Assembly: GCF_003054325.1 (NCBI RefSeq)
Contig: NZ_QBKU01000013.1
Location: 55,917-119,916, forward strand
Length of the DNA: 64,000 bases
Direction: 5' to 3'
From: Sulfitobacter mediterraneus
GTDB taxonomy: Bacteria > Pseudomonadota > Alphaproteobacteria > Rhodobacterales > Rhodobacteraceae
Part shown: positions 52,810-60,344 of the stretch, piece by piece
How positions within the stretch are numbered: position 1 is the first letter of the stretch
Layout: every line of letters starts with the position of its first letter
Position numbers and translations under genes: made by a program
The notes under the pieces: generated by a model
Told to the model about the DNA's origin: nothing
Databases searched by the model: none
What the model saw: the letters and a program-made list of their open reading frames with translations, nothing else

Positions 52810-53856
52810 ATGAGCACACAACGTAGTTCTCTTTCCTATCTGAAATGGCCATTGATCACGACAGTTCTTGGGCTTGGCCTGACCGGCTGGCTGGGCTGGG
52901 CGACCAAAGGTGATCTGGGTGGCATTCTGTCCTTTCTCATGGTCGGCGCGGTCCTGGCAACACTTGAAATCGCCCTGTCTTTTGACAACGCCATCGTCAA
53001 TGCAAACAAGCTGGACGAAATGTCGCCAGTCTGGCAGCAACGTTTCCTCACGTGGGGTATTCTCATCGCGGTTTTCGGGATGAGAATTGTGTTTCCGCTG
53101 GCCATTGTCGCCATTTTTGCATGGATTAACCCGTTCGCAGCGATGCATCTGGCGCTCGCGGATCCCGACGAATATTCGCGGATCATCGGGCAGGCGCATG
53201 GCCCGATCTCGGCCTTTGGCGGAACGTTCCTCATGATGGTTGCTTTGAAGTTCTTCATTGACGAGGACAAATCGATCGACTGGATTGAGATACTCGAAAA
53301 ACGCCTGCGTGTTTGGGGGTCGATCCGCGGCTTTGAGATCGCTTTCGTGCTGGTGATTGTGCTGATGATCTCGCGGTCCCTTCCGATACAGGACGTCGCC
53401 CCCTTCCTGACCTCTGCTGTCATGGGGCTGCTGGTTTTCACAATGGTCGAAGGTCTTGGAACCTATTTGGACAATATGGCTGGCTCTGCCGCCGAGATTG
53501 GTGCCAAGGGCGGACTCGGGGCATTTTTGTATCTCGAAGTTCTCGATGCCAGCTTTTCTTTTGATGGTGTGATCGGCGCCTTTGCCCTGACAACAAATAT
53601 CCTGTTGATCGCGATCGGCCTGGGCATTGGCGCGATGTATGTTCGTTCCATGACAATCATGCTGGTCGAGCGGGGCTCTCTGGCAGAATTTCGCTACTTG
53701 GAACACGGAGCGTTCTATTCGATTTTTGCGCTGTCGATTGTAATGTTCCTGCAATCAATCGTGCATGTGCATGAGCTCATTACGGGGGGAATTGGCATGG
53801 TTCTGATCGCCTTGGCCTTCTACGCCTCCATCAATCACAACAAGCGCGAGACATAA
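52810..53856 (+). CDS. DUF475 integral membrane protein (TerC-like superfamily)
   Basis: 348 residues, about nine hydrophobic helices. 'FLMVGAVLATLEIALSFDNAIVNANKLDEMSPVWQQRFLTWGILIAVFGMRIVFP' has the SFDNA motif of the TerC/Alx superfamily; its repeat is 'FLYLEVLDASFSFDGVIGAFALTTNIL'. The intervening 'FGGTFLMMVALKFFIDEDKSIDW' is characteristic of DUF475. TerC relatives export metal ions such as Mn2+. It starts 3 bp after the TRAP permease and precedes hpsN by 30 bp, so it is co-transcribed with DHPS genes. A role as an exporter of product (for example sulfite) or supplier of metal balance is possible, not shown. Confidence 0.85.
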   Translation: MSTQRSSLSYLKWPLITTVLGLGLTGWLGWATKGDLGGILSFLMVGAVLATLEIALSFDNAIVNANKLDEMSPVWQQRFLTWGILIAVFGMRIVFPLAIVAIFAWINPFAAMHLALADPDEYSRIIGQAHGPISAFGGTFLMMVALKFFIDEDKSIDWIEILEKRLRVWGSIRGFEIAFVLVIVLMISRSLPIQDVAPFLTSAVMGLLVFTMVEGLGTYLDNMAGSAAEIGAKGGLGAFLYLEVLDASFSFDGVIGAFALTTNILLIAIGLGIGAMYVRSMTIMLVERGSLAEFRYLEHGAFYSIFALSIVMFLQSIVHVHELITGGIGMVLIALAFYASINHNKRET

Positions 53857-53886
53857 TCTCTGCCAAGCTGTCAGGACGATCCGAAA

Positions 53887-55194
53887 ATGGCCCGTGAATA
53901 TATGAAAAAAGCGACCCTAACGCCGCGCTCTGATGAAGGCGAAACAAAGCAGATTGTGGCCAAGATCCTTGAGGACATAGAGCGCGGCGGCGAAGACGCG
54001 GCGATGGAATACGCCAAGAAATTTGACCGATATGACGGCAATGTACGCCTGACATCAGAAGACATAGACGCAGCAACCGCGCTGGTTCCGCAAAAACTCA
54101 AAGACGATATTCTGTTCGCTCAGGACAATGTGCGCCGGTTCGCCGAAGTGCAAAAAGCAACGGTCGCAGACGTGGAATACGAGATCAATCCGGGCTTAGT
54201 GGCTGGTCAAAAGGCGATACCGGTGACTGCGGCTGGATGTTATGTTCCGGCAGGCCGCTATCGCCATATCGCCAGCGCAATCATGACCGTTACGACAGCA
54301 AAAGTAGCCGGGTGCGAGCACATCACTGTTTGTTCGGCGCCGCAACCGGGCGTTGGTTTGCACCCGGCCATTGTTTATGCGGCCCACGTTTGCGGGGCTG
54401 ACAAAATCATGGCCATCGGCGGGGTTCAGGGGATCGCCTCAATGGCGTTTGGTTTGTTTGATCAGCCAAAGGCGAATATCATTGTTGGACCTGGCAACCA
54501 GTTCGTCGCCGAGGCGAAACGCTCTCTTTATGGTCGTGTTGGCATTGATATGATCGCAGGTCCGACTGATAGCCTGATCCTGGCAGACAAGGGCGCTGAT
54601 CCTCACATCGTTGCCACCGATCTGGTGAGCCAAGCCGAGCACGGATATAATTCTCCAGTTTGGTTGGTGACCGACCACAGGCCATTGGCAGAGGACGTTC
54701 TCGCGCGGGTGCCCAAATTGATCGTCGACCTTCCAGAGTTGAACCGGGAGAACGCAGAGGCCGCCTGGCGCGACTATGCAGAGGTAATGATCTGTTCCGA
54801 CCGAGAGGAAATGGCCGCCACGTCCGACGAATATGCGCCCGAGCATCTAACCGTTCAAGCCGATGATTTGGATTGGTGGCTCGATAGGCTGCGTTGCTAT
54901 GGATCGCTGTTTTTGGGGGAAGAAACGACCGTTTCCTACGGGGACAAAGCGGCGGGGACAAACCACGTTTTGCCCACATCTGGCGCGGCCAGCTATACCG
55001 GTGGTCTCAGCGTGCACAAGTACATGAAGATTGTCACTTGGCAACGCGCTACGCGCGAGGGGTCGAAAGCCGTAGCCGAGGCTACAGCGCGCATTTCTCG
55101 CCTGGAAGGCATGGAAGGTCACGCAAGGGCCGCAGATGTCAGGCTCGCCAAGTATTTTCCTGACGAAGTTTTCGATCTGACAGCAGATGGCTGA
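53887..55194 (+). CDS. hpsN: HisD-like sulfopropanediol 3-dehydrogenase HpsN
   Basis: 435 residues of the histidinol-dehydrogenase superfamily. Zn ligands Q249, H252 ('VSQAEHGYNS'), D353 ('YGDKAAGTNHVLPTSG') and H412 ('MEGHARAADVRL'), and the catalytic pair E319-H320 ('YAPEHLTVQ'), are all present. No other histidine biosynthesis gene is near, and the TRAP plus SDR plus zinc-dehydrogenase setting matches the hpsNOP sets of Cupriavidus and roseobacters. HpsN oxidises (R)-2,3-dihydroxypropane-1-sulfonate to (R)-sulfolactate with NAD+. Sulfolactate-desulfonating genes (suyAB and others) are not in the window. A biosynthetic HisD is unlikely. Confidence 0.88.
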   Translation: MAREYMKKATLTPRSDEGETKQIVAKILEDIERGGEDAAMEYAKKFDRYDGNVRLTSEDIDAATALVPQKLKDDILFAQDNVRRFAEVQKATVADVEYEINPGLVAGQKAIPVTAAGCYVPAGRYRHIASAIMTVTTAKVAGCEHITVCSAPQPGVGLHPAIVYAAHVCGADKIMAIGGVQGIASMAFGLFDQPKANIIVGPGNQFVAEAKRSLYGRVGIDMIAGPTDSLILADKGADPHIVATDLVSQAEHGYNSPVWLVTDHRPLAEDVLARVPKLIVDLPELNRENAEAAWRDYAEVMICSDREEMAATSDEYAPEHLTVQADDLDWWLDRLRCYGSLFLGEETTVSYGDKAAGTNHVLPTSGAASYTGGLSVHKYMKIVTWQRATREGSKAVAEATARISRLEGMEGHARAADVRLAKYFPDEVFDLTADG

Positions 55195-55948
55195 TCCTCG
55201 CGCCCTGTTTGATCTGACGGGTAAAGTTGCCTGCATCACCGGAGCGAGTTCCGGTCTTGGCCGCCGTGCAGCTATTGCGTTGTCATTGGCAGGTGCGAAA
55301 GTTGTTTGTGTGGCGCGCCGCAAGGCCGCGCTGCAGAGCTTGTCAGCAGAACTTGGGGACTGCGCGGCCCATGTCGCAAAGGACATCGCGGACCGTGGCG
55401 ACCTTGGCAATCTGTGCTCCGCGATCTCAGAGCCGTTTGGCGCCCCGGATATTCTTGTCCATGCAGCCGGGGTAAATACACGCGAACCTGCCGATGAAGT
55501 TACATATGAGGGCTGGGATCAAACGCTGGCGCTCAATCTTTCGGCTCCGTTTTTCCTCAGCCAAGCCTTCGTGCCCGCCATGAAAGCCAAAGGGTGGGGG
55601 CGGATCGTTAATTTCGCGTCTTTGCAAACAACCCGTGCCTTTCCGGGTGGCATTGCCTACGGAACCAGCAAGGCTGGCATCAGCCAGCTTACCCGTGCGA
55701 TGGCAGAGGCGTGGTCATCCTATGGCATCACAGCAAACGCAATTGGCCCAGGCTTTTTCCCGACCGAACTTACGCAGGCCGTCTTTAGTGACGACGCGCG
55801 CGCATGCCGTAATGCGGCCCAAACCTGTATCGGCCGCAATGGCAGACTTGAAGATATGGACGGCCCTTTGCTGTTCTTGTGTTCGGACGCGTCTTCATAC
55901 GTTACCGGCCAAATTCTAATGGTCGACGGAGGGTTCACAGCGAAATGA
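55187..55948 (+). CDS. hpsO: Short-chain dehydrogenase HpsO (DHPS 2-dehydrogenase)
   Basis: 253 residues, overlapping the end of hpsN by 8 bp. 'GKVACITGASSGLGRRAAIALSLAGAKVVCVARR' binds NAD(P), 'DILVHAAGVNTREPADEV' and 'RIVNFASLQTTRAFPGGIAYGTSKAGISQLTRAMAEAW' contain the Ser-Tyr-Lys triad, and 'SSYVTGQILMVDGGFTAK' ends the protein. In known hps operons HpsO oxidises one DHPS enantiomer at C2 and, with HpsP, interconverts enantiomers so that HpsN can use both. Assignment to HpsO is from order (N-O-P) and length. Confidence 0.82.
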   Translation: MADPRALFDLTGKVACITGASSGLGRRAAIALSLAGAKVVCVARRKAALQSLSAELGDCAAHVAKDIADRGDLGNLCSAISEPFGAPDILVHAAGVNTREPADEVTYEGWDQTLALNLSAPFFLSQAFVPAMKAKGWGRIVNFASLQTTRAFPGGIAYGTSKAGISQLTRAMAEAWSSYGITANAIGPGFFPTELTQAVFSDDARACRNAAQTCIGRNGRLEDMDGPLLFLCSDASSYVTGQILMVDGGFTAK

Positions 55949-56925
55949 AAGCTCTGGTTTATGAAGATGTCGAAACACTTGGGTTTCGCGACATGCCAAA
56001 GGCAGAGGCGGGTGAAGGTGAACATCTCATTCGCGTGGTCGCTTCAGGTATCTGCGGATCAGATATGCATGCCTATCTGGGGCATGATGCGCGGCGTCCG
56101 GCGCCTTTGATCCTCGGCCACGAAGCCGCAGGGGTCATCGAAGGGGGGCCAGAAGATGGCCGGCGCGTCACCATAAACCCGCTTGTCACATGTAAAACCT
56201 GCTTGGCCTGCATTTCGGAGCGTGAGAACCTCTGCGCCGATCGTCAGATCATCTCGATGCCGCCGCGCGAAGGTGCGTTCGCGCAATATTTGGCGATGCC
56301 CGGCAGCAATCTTGTGACTGTCCCGGATGATGTTGGTCTCGCCAAAGCAGCTCTTGCGGAACCGCTTGCTGTAAGCTGGCACGCCGCGAGGTTAGCGCTT
56401 GAAGCGTTGCATTCGAATATGGAAAGGCGGGCGCTTGTTATTGGCGGCGGCGCCATTGGCCTTGCTGCGGCTCTCGCGTTGCGCGCCATGGGCGTTGAAC
56501 AGGTCACAATAATCGAGCCAAATGAAAAACGCCGTGCATTTCTCGCTGAACGGTGTGGCCAGACAGTCACTGACACGACAACGGCCCCATCAACTATCGT
56601 CATTGATGCGGTCGGCTACGCAGCAACGCGCGCGCTTGCATCACAAGTGGCAGCACCTGGCGGGGTGATCGCGCATATTGGCTTAGGCGAAGACACCGGC
56701 GGCCTTGATGTCCGCCGCCTGACGCTTCAAGAAATTACCTTCATCGGAACCTATACCTACACTTCGCAAGACTTCCGTAACACCGCGCAGGCAATTTTTG
56801 AGGGCCGCCTCGGGCCACTCGACTGGATCGAAGAACGTCCTTTGTCTGACGGTGCTCAGGCCTTTTCAGAGTTGCGCGAAGGTGTCATTGCAGCACCAAA
56901 AGTCATCCTCGACCCCTGGGCCTAG
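55945..56925 (+). CDS. hpsP: Zinc-type alcohol dehydrogenase HpsP (DHPS 2-dehydrogenase)
   Basis: 326 residues from the ATG at 55945 overlapping the hpsO stop (ATGA). Medium-chain dehydrogenase pattern: 'GICGSDMHAYLGHDARRPAPLILGHEAAGVIEGG' with catalytic zinc ligands, 'NPLVTCKTCLACISERENLC' structural zinc cysteines, and Rossmann 'ALVIGGGAIGLAAALALRAMGVEQVTIIEPNEKRRAF'. The last catalytic ligand is Glu in 'LAEPLAVSWHAARLA'. It would act with HpsO in racemising DHPS through the 2-keto sulfonate. A related alcohol substrate is possible. Confidence 0.83.
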   Translation: MKALVYEDVETLGFRDMPKAEAGEGEHLIRVVASGICGSDMHAYLGHDARRPAPLILGHEAAGVIEGGPEDGRRVTINPLVTCKTCLACISERENLCADRQIISMPPREGAFAQYLAMPGSNLVTVPDDVGLAKAALAEPLAVSWHAARLALEALHSNMERRALVIGGGAIGLAAALALRAMGVEQVTIIEPNEKRRAFLAERCGQTVTDTTTAPSTIVIDAVGYAATRALASQVAAPGGVIAHIGLGEDTGGLDVRRLTLQEITFIGTYTYTSQDFRNTAQAIFEGRLGPLDWIEERPLSDGAQAFSELREGVIAAPKVILDPWA

Positions 56926-56951
56926 CCCGGTGAGCCAGAAAGGAATTACCA

Positions 56952-57362
56952 ATGTATAGCAAGATCCTCGTCCCTATGGCCCTAGATCATGGGATTTCTC
57001 CGCAAACACTGGAAATTGCACGCGCATTATGTGCCCCGTCGGGCCAGATTTCCGCGCTGCATGTTTACGAGGTGCCGAAAGGCTCCGTCAGCACTTACAT
57101 CGGAGAAGACACGGTGCGACAGGGATATGAGCGCGCCCTTGAAATCATGAAAGAAAAGCTCGTCGGGCTTGACGATATCCATGCCGAGATCACACGCGGC
57201 CAGGCCCACCGGGCGATCATAGATCATGCCGTGACGCATAACTTTGATTGTATCGTGATCGGGTCGCACAAGCCCGGCCTCACCGACTATCTGATCGGCT
57301 CCACGGCGGCCCGTGTGGTGCGTCACGCACCTTGCGCGGTGCATGTGCACCGAGACACTTAG
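56952..57362 (+). CDS. Universal stress protein (UspA family) A
   Basis: 136 residues. 'YSKILVPMALDHGISPQTLEIARAL', 'GQISALHVYEVPKGSVSTYIGE' and 'GQAHRAIIDHAVTHNFDCIVIGSHKPGLTDYLIGSTAARVVRHAPCAVHVHR' include the ATP-binding G-2x-G-9x-G(S/T) motif (GSHKPGLTDYLIGSTA). It follows hpsP by 26 bp and may be co-transcribed; TRAP operons often carry a Usp gene (TeaD, for example) that tunes transport. It is very similar to the protein at 58351. Confidence 0.9.
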   Translation: MYSKILVPMALDHGISPQTLEIARALCAPSGQISALHVYEVPKGSVSTYIGEDTVRQGYERALEIMKEKLVGLDDIHAEITRGQAHRAIIDHAVTHNFDCIVIGSHKPGLTDYLIGSTAARVVRHAPCAVHVHRDT

Positions 57363-57438
57363 GCAGCAACTCAACGGGAACTTCTGACAATGAATATCGC
57401 CTATCCAAAACATAGCCAAAGCGAACTTATGGTATGGA

Positions 57439-57657
57439 TTGGTCAGGCGAGGACAAACCTTCAAGCAGATAGCTCAATCGCAAAATACATCTTCCGACCG
57501 GATCCAAAAGATGATCAGCTCTGCTTTCCTTGCGCCGGATCTTCTGCGCCAGGTGATGGAAGGTAAACAACCGCTTGGTTTAACATCCGACTGGGCAATG
57601 CGTTGTCGCATTCCATCGGATTGGACTGAGCAACGCGCTTTGTTCGCGACTCTCTAG
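57439..57657 (+). pseudogene. Large serine recombinase remnant (C-terminal tail)
   Basis: 72 codons whose translation 'FKQIAQSQNTSSDRIQKMISSAFLAPDLLRQVMEGKQPLGLTSDWAMRCRIPSDWTEQRALFATL' resembles the extreme C-terminus of the recombinase-family proteins common in alphaproteobacterial islands (helix-turn-helix, 'LAPDIVEAILDGRQP', 'LPLDWAEQR'). The resolvase catalytic domain is absent. Some upstream codons (57415-57440) look related in another frame, suggesting a frameshift and deletion. It marks an old integration or excision event. Confidence 0.75.
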
Positions 57658-58350
57658 ACACCCTCAAACATGTACCACGGATCGCGGAATTGGCGTTCTG
57701 AGACTTTGGTATATTGTGGCGCAGAAACAGAGACAGCTTACGGTCTCTCTAAATCAGCCTGTCGCACAACTCGTTGATAACACGCAGTTATATCGCGTGC
57801 TCTGCGCCGCCTCGATTTGCGAAAGAGTGGCTGGGATGGTAGGAAACCTTGACGTTGCTTGAACAGCATCAGTTTTTCTCCTTCGCCATCAAAACTGGGG
57901 CCGAAACTGGGGCGGAACGTAGCGCCAGCGGAGTGAGCATGGGGCAGATTGGACGTATCTGTTGACCGTCGTAGCGGTGGTCTAGGCGGAACGTAGCGCT
58001 AGCGGAGTGAGCATCGGGTGCCACGGGGGTGATCTGTTGGCTCTAGACTGCTGCGCCCAGCCCGCCAGAGTTCAGTCAACGATCCGTCATCGACGCCGAA
58101 GATCAACCGAACCGCTACCAACGCTCCGGCGAACTGGCGCTCTCTGGTCAACTGGGGCACTGGTCGGAACCCCATCCAACGCGACGACCGGCCCTCTTGA
58201 GGCACTCTGGCGGCCTCTGCGGGGGTTGGCTCATGATGCTGGAGGGCGGCGGAGATGACGTGTGCGGGGCGATTGACCTGCATCAAGGAGGAATATGGGC
58301 AAAAGTAGTAGTCTCTCAGACGGCAACTGCGCCAGAAATGGAGAACCAAA
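57658..58350. other. Noncoding, decayed stretch between recombinase remnant and second Usp gene
   Basis: 693 bp with only short, unconvincing open frames on both strands. It contains the 30-bp repeat pair described separately; otherwise I see no RNA gene, intact ORF or terminator. The composition is like the flanks, so it is probably a degraded remnant of the element that brought the recombinase. The last 60-80 bp should contain the promoter of the 58351 gene (ribosome site near GGAGAACC, 58338-58345). Confidence 0.5.
57911..58014 (+). repeat. Two 30-bp direct repeats, 74 bp apart
   Basis: A 30-bp unit beginning GGCGGAACGTAGCG and ending AGCGGAGTGAGCAT occurs at 57911-57940 and 57985-58014 with one difference (C versus T at the fifteenth base). 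Both are followed by GGG-rich sequence. Only two copies are seen, with a 44-bp interval, so it is not a CRISPR. It may be a duplicated segment or attachment-related repeat near the recombinase remnant. Confidence 0.8.
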
Positions 58351-58758
58351 ATGTACAAGAACATCTTGATACCGGTATTGCTCGATGATGACCACGAAAA
58401 GCACAGCGCCATCCAAGTTGCGAAGACTCTGGCAGGAGACGGAGCGGCTTTCACTGTCCTGCATGTAATGGAAGTTATCCCTGCTTACGTTACAGCTGAG
58501 ATTCCCGCAGAGGTGTTAGCCAATACTCGAAAAGAAGTTGAGGAAGGCGTCTCTGCAATATCCAAAGAACTACCGAATTGCGTTGGGGTGACAGTTTCAG
58601 GTCACGCAGGAAATGCTATCGTCGAATATGCTAAAAATCACGGCATTGATTGCATAGTTTTGGCCTCTCATAAGCCGGGCCTGCAAAACTATTTCCTTGG
58701 TTCAACCGCTGACCGCGTCGTCAGGCACGCCGGATGCGCGGTGCACGTTCTCAGGTAG
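58351..58758 (+). CDS. Universal stress protein (UspA family) B
   Basis: 135 residues. 'YKNILIPVLLDDDHEKHSAIQVAKTLAGDGAAFTVLHVMEVIPAYVTAEIPAEVL' and 'GHAGNAIVEYAKNHGIDCIVLASHKPGLQNYFLGSTADRVVRHAGCAVHVLR' with the ATP motif. It is paralogous to the 56952 protein (shared SHKPGLxxYxxGSTAxRVVRHAxCAVHV) but has lower GC codon use. It stands alone between a decayed recombinase and an IS6 element, probably a second transfer or duplication. Intact start, ribosome site and stop suggest it is functional. Confidence 0.88.
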   Translation: MYKNILIPVLLDDDHEKHSAIQVAKTLAGDGAAFTVLHVMEVIPAYVTAEIPAEVLANTRKEVEEGVSAISKELPNCVGVTVSGHAGNAIVEYAKNHGIDCIVLASHKPGLQNYFLGSTADRVVRHAGCAVHVLR

Positions 58759-59225
58759 TGAGCAATCAGGCGGTTGAAGCGCCATGAAAGTTCCTTCACC
58801 CACCAGATCCAGCTAACAAGAAGCGCTCGCTGTCGAGCAAGTTCGCAGCATCATGATTTTTGCCCACTGTTTTTCTGTGTTTGCCGCTGATCGGCGATGG
58901 CAAATGCAGGGACTGACGCTCGGGGGGAACGTCAGCCCCACATCTTGAAGGGGACGCGACCGTCCCAGTTTATGTCTCGGAAACCGGTTGGCCGCGTCGA
59001 TCGAGGGGTGTGATGCAAAAAACACCCCAACTGATTGCACAATACCATCTTCTCGGCTTTGATCACCTGAGCATTCGCATATCGGTCTATCCAAAAGGAT
59101 AGGTTCCTGCCTGGGGCATCTGCGCAAAACCCCAAGTGCTTAGGGGAAAGCAGCGATGAAAGTAACATAGCCGAGACGCCATGTTCTCTGATTATGTTGG
59201 TTCTTACATTCATGGAGGAAATCGA
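58759..59225. other. Noncoding stretch with a strong stem-loop
   Basis: 467 bp. The only notable structure is GGGACTGACG (58909-58918) paired with CGTCAGCCCC (58930-58939), a 10-bp stem with one mismatch and an 11-nt loop, without a following T-run. Minus-strand open frames of about 100 codons overlap here (58813-59127, 58932-59246), but they lack family motifs and plausible ribosome sites, so I do not call them. Confidence 0.4.
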
Positions 59226-59257
59226 ATGGAACAACTTATCGGCCAATTGATCGGTGG
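59226..59257 (+). pseudogene. 5' stub of a small gene cut by the IS6 element
   Basis: A strong ribosome site (GGAGGAAATCGA) leads directly into ATG and MEQLIGQLIGG, after which the IS6 left end (59258) begins and the frame stops at TAA 59271-59273. The quality of the start signal shows that a real gene once began here. The peptide start is too short to name; Leu/Ile/Gly-rich starts like this are common in small membrane proteins. Confidence 0.5.
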
Positions 59258-60055
59258 GGCTCTGTCACGTTAACTTGGGCAGACTAGGAAGATCACAAAG
59301 AACCCGAATTTAAGCAGCGACGATCTGATGCCATTCGGCCGCGGCTCTGGCGCGCATCTGACGGAGAACTGGTCGGGAGATTAGGTGTCGTTGGACGTTG
59401 AAGTGATTGTAGATAGCATCATGGACCGACAGAAATCGTTGCATTGAACCTGGTGATTTGAACCTGCCCATCCGTCGTTCTCGCCGGCGTGTCGGTTGGT
59501 GTGAAACCTCTGCCCGATTGTTCAACCGGCCACCTGTGACGTGAAGATGAGCCAAGCCAAGCTCCCGAAGCGCCGCAGCATATGAAGCCAGTTTGTCGGT
59601 CACAATCTCGTCCGGAATGTAGCCCTGCTTTTTCAGCAGTTTGCGCATGAGCTTAAGGGCTGCGCGCTTGTTACGGCGAGATTGGGCGAGAACCTCAAGT
59701 ACTTCGCCTTCATCGTCCACGGCGCGCCATAGATATGTCCGCTTGCCGCCGATGCGGACAAAAACTTCATCGAGATGCCAGGTTCCCGAAGGTTGCACTC
59801 TGCGAGATCTGACGCTGGCAGCAATCGCGGAACCGAACTTCAAGATCCACCGACGGATCGTTTCGTAACTGACGTCGATCCCGCGTTCCGCCAGTACTTC
59901 CTCTACGTCTCGAAAGCTCAGTGGGAAGCGAAAGTAGAGCCAGACGGCCCGTTGAATTACTTCCGGCGGAAAGCGGTGGCGCACGTAAGATATCTTGCTC
60001 ATTCCATGACAACTAACCAGTCCATCCAAGATCGTCGACTTAACGTGACAACGCC
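59258..60055. mobile_element. IS6-family insertion sequence (about 798 bp)
   Basis: The left end GGCTCTGTCACGTTAACT (59258-59275) and right end, read on the minus strand, GGCGTTGTCACGTTAAGT (60055-60038) form 18-bp terminal inverted repeats with three mismatches. The start GGCTCTGT is typical of IS6 members. The size and single transposase ORF agree. The 8-bp flanks (ATCGGTGG and CTGACCCG) do not match, so there is no target duplication. The element either entered by cointegrate/recombination or has had adjacent DNA deleted. Confidence 0.85.
59310..60002 (-). CDS. IS6-family transposase
   Basis: 230 residues from the ATG at 60002, normal for IS6. N-terminal 'YVRHRFPPEVIQRAVWLYFRFPLSFRDVEEVLAERGIDVSYETIRRWILKFG' is the helix-turn-helix. 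The DDE residues are Asp in 'TWHLDEVFVRIGGKRTYLWRAVD', Asp in 'DEIVTDKLASYAAALRELG' and Glu in 'NNRAEVSHQPTRRRERRMGRF'. All appear intact, so the element may still be active. It differs clearly from the remnant at 46040. Confidence 0.93.
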   Translation of the reverse strand: MSKISYVRHRFPPEVIQRAVWLYFRFPLSFRDVEEVLAERGIDVSYETIRRWILKFGSAIAASVRSRRVQPSGTWHLDEVFVRIGGKRTYLWRAVDDEGEVLEVLAQSRRNKRAALKLMRKLLKKQGYIPDEIVTDKLASYAAALRELGLAHLHVTGGRLNNRAEVSHQPTRRRERRMGRFKSPGSMQRFLSVHDAIYNHFNVQRHLISRPVLRQMRARAAAEWHQIVAA

Positions 60056-60166
60056 CTGACCCGTGCTGAGGCTGAGGATGTGGCTGCGAGAGATCAGGGC
60101 TTTATCAGTGCCCAGTATTACTGGCAGTGGCTGGCTGATTACGTTGTGACCAAGCGCTACCCCTGA
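60056..60166 (+). pseudogene. 3' fragment of an unidentified gene next to the IS6 right end
   Basis: Directly after the IS end the + strand reads open for 36 codons, LTRAEAEDVAARDQGFISAQ then YYWQWLADYVVTKRYP, and stops at TGA 60164-60166, followed by a good terminator. The terminator and amino-acid composition indicate the true end of a gene whose beginning is lost. It does not join in frame to the stub at 59226 without the IS. Family not recognised. Confidence 0.5.
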
Positions 60167-60172
60167 TAACAA

Positions 60173-60223
60173 ACCTTCCCGGCTGGCTTCGTGCTGGCCG
60201 GGGGTGAAGGGACTATTTTTTTT
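60173..60223 (+). terminator. Intrinsic terminator after the truncated gene
   Basis: A GC-rich hairpin (CCTTCCCGGCtGGC, TTCG tetraloop, then the complementary GCtGGCCGGGGGTGAAGG with minor bulges) is followed by ACTATTTTTTTT (eight T at 60216-60223). It is a canonical Rho-independent terminator for the 60166 stop codon. Confidence 0.8.
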
Positions 60224-60286
60224 GTGATTTTCACGCAGCTGCAATTTGACACAGATCATTGTCTCGATCAGCTCATGTGATATTCT

Positions 60287-60298
60287 TATTCTAGAATA
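60287..60298. promoter_or_regulatory. 12-bp AT-rich palindrome upstream of the large secreted protein
   Basis: TATTCTAGAATA is a perfect palindrome, partly preceded by a second TATTC, 47 bp before the ATG at 60345. It could be an operator overlapping the promoter. No cognate regulator is encoded nearby. Confidence 0.3.
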
Positions 60299-60344
60299 TG
60301 TATGAGGGTTTGGCATCAAACTCTCTGGGATGAGGAGCGTGAGA

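Noticed and set aside
53887..55194. Biosynthetic histidinol dehydrogenase (hisD)
   Set aside because: All HisD catalytic residues are present, but no his gene is nearby, and the overlap with SDR and zinc-dehydrogenase genes behind a TRAP importer fits HpsN.
57721..57830. tRNA-like pairing in the gap after the recombinase remnant
   Set aside because: Looked for a cloverleaf and TTC-loop; short complementary pieces exist but no consistent acceptor stem, T-loop or anticodon arm.
57911..58014. Possible CRISPR array
   Set aside because: Only two repeat copies with a 44-bp interval, no further units and no cas gene.
58813..59246. Two overlapping minus-strand ORFs of about 100 codons
   Set aside because: No ribosome sites, no recognisable motifs, and Cys/Arg/Ser-rich composition typical of spurious frames in a decayed region.
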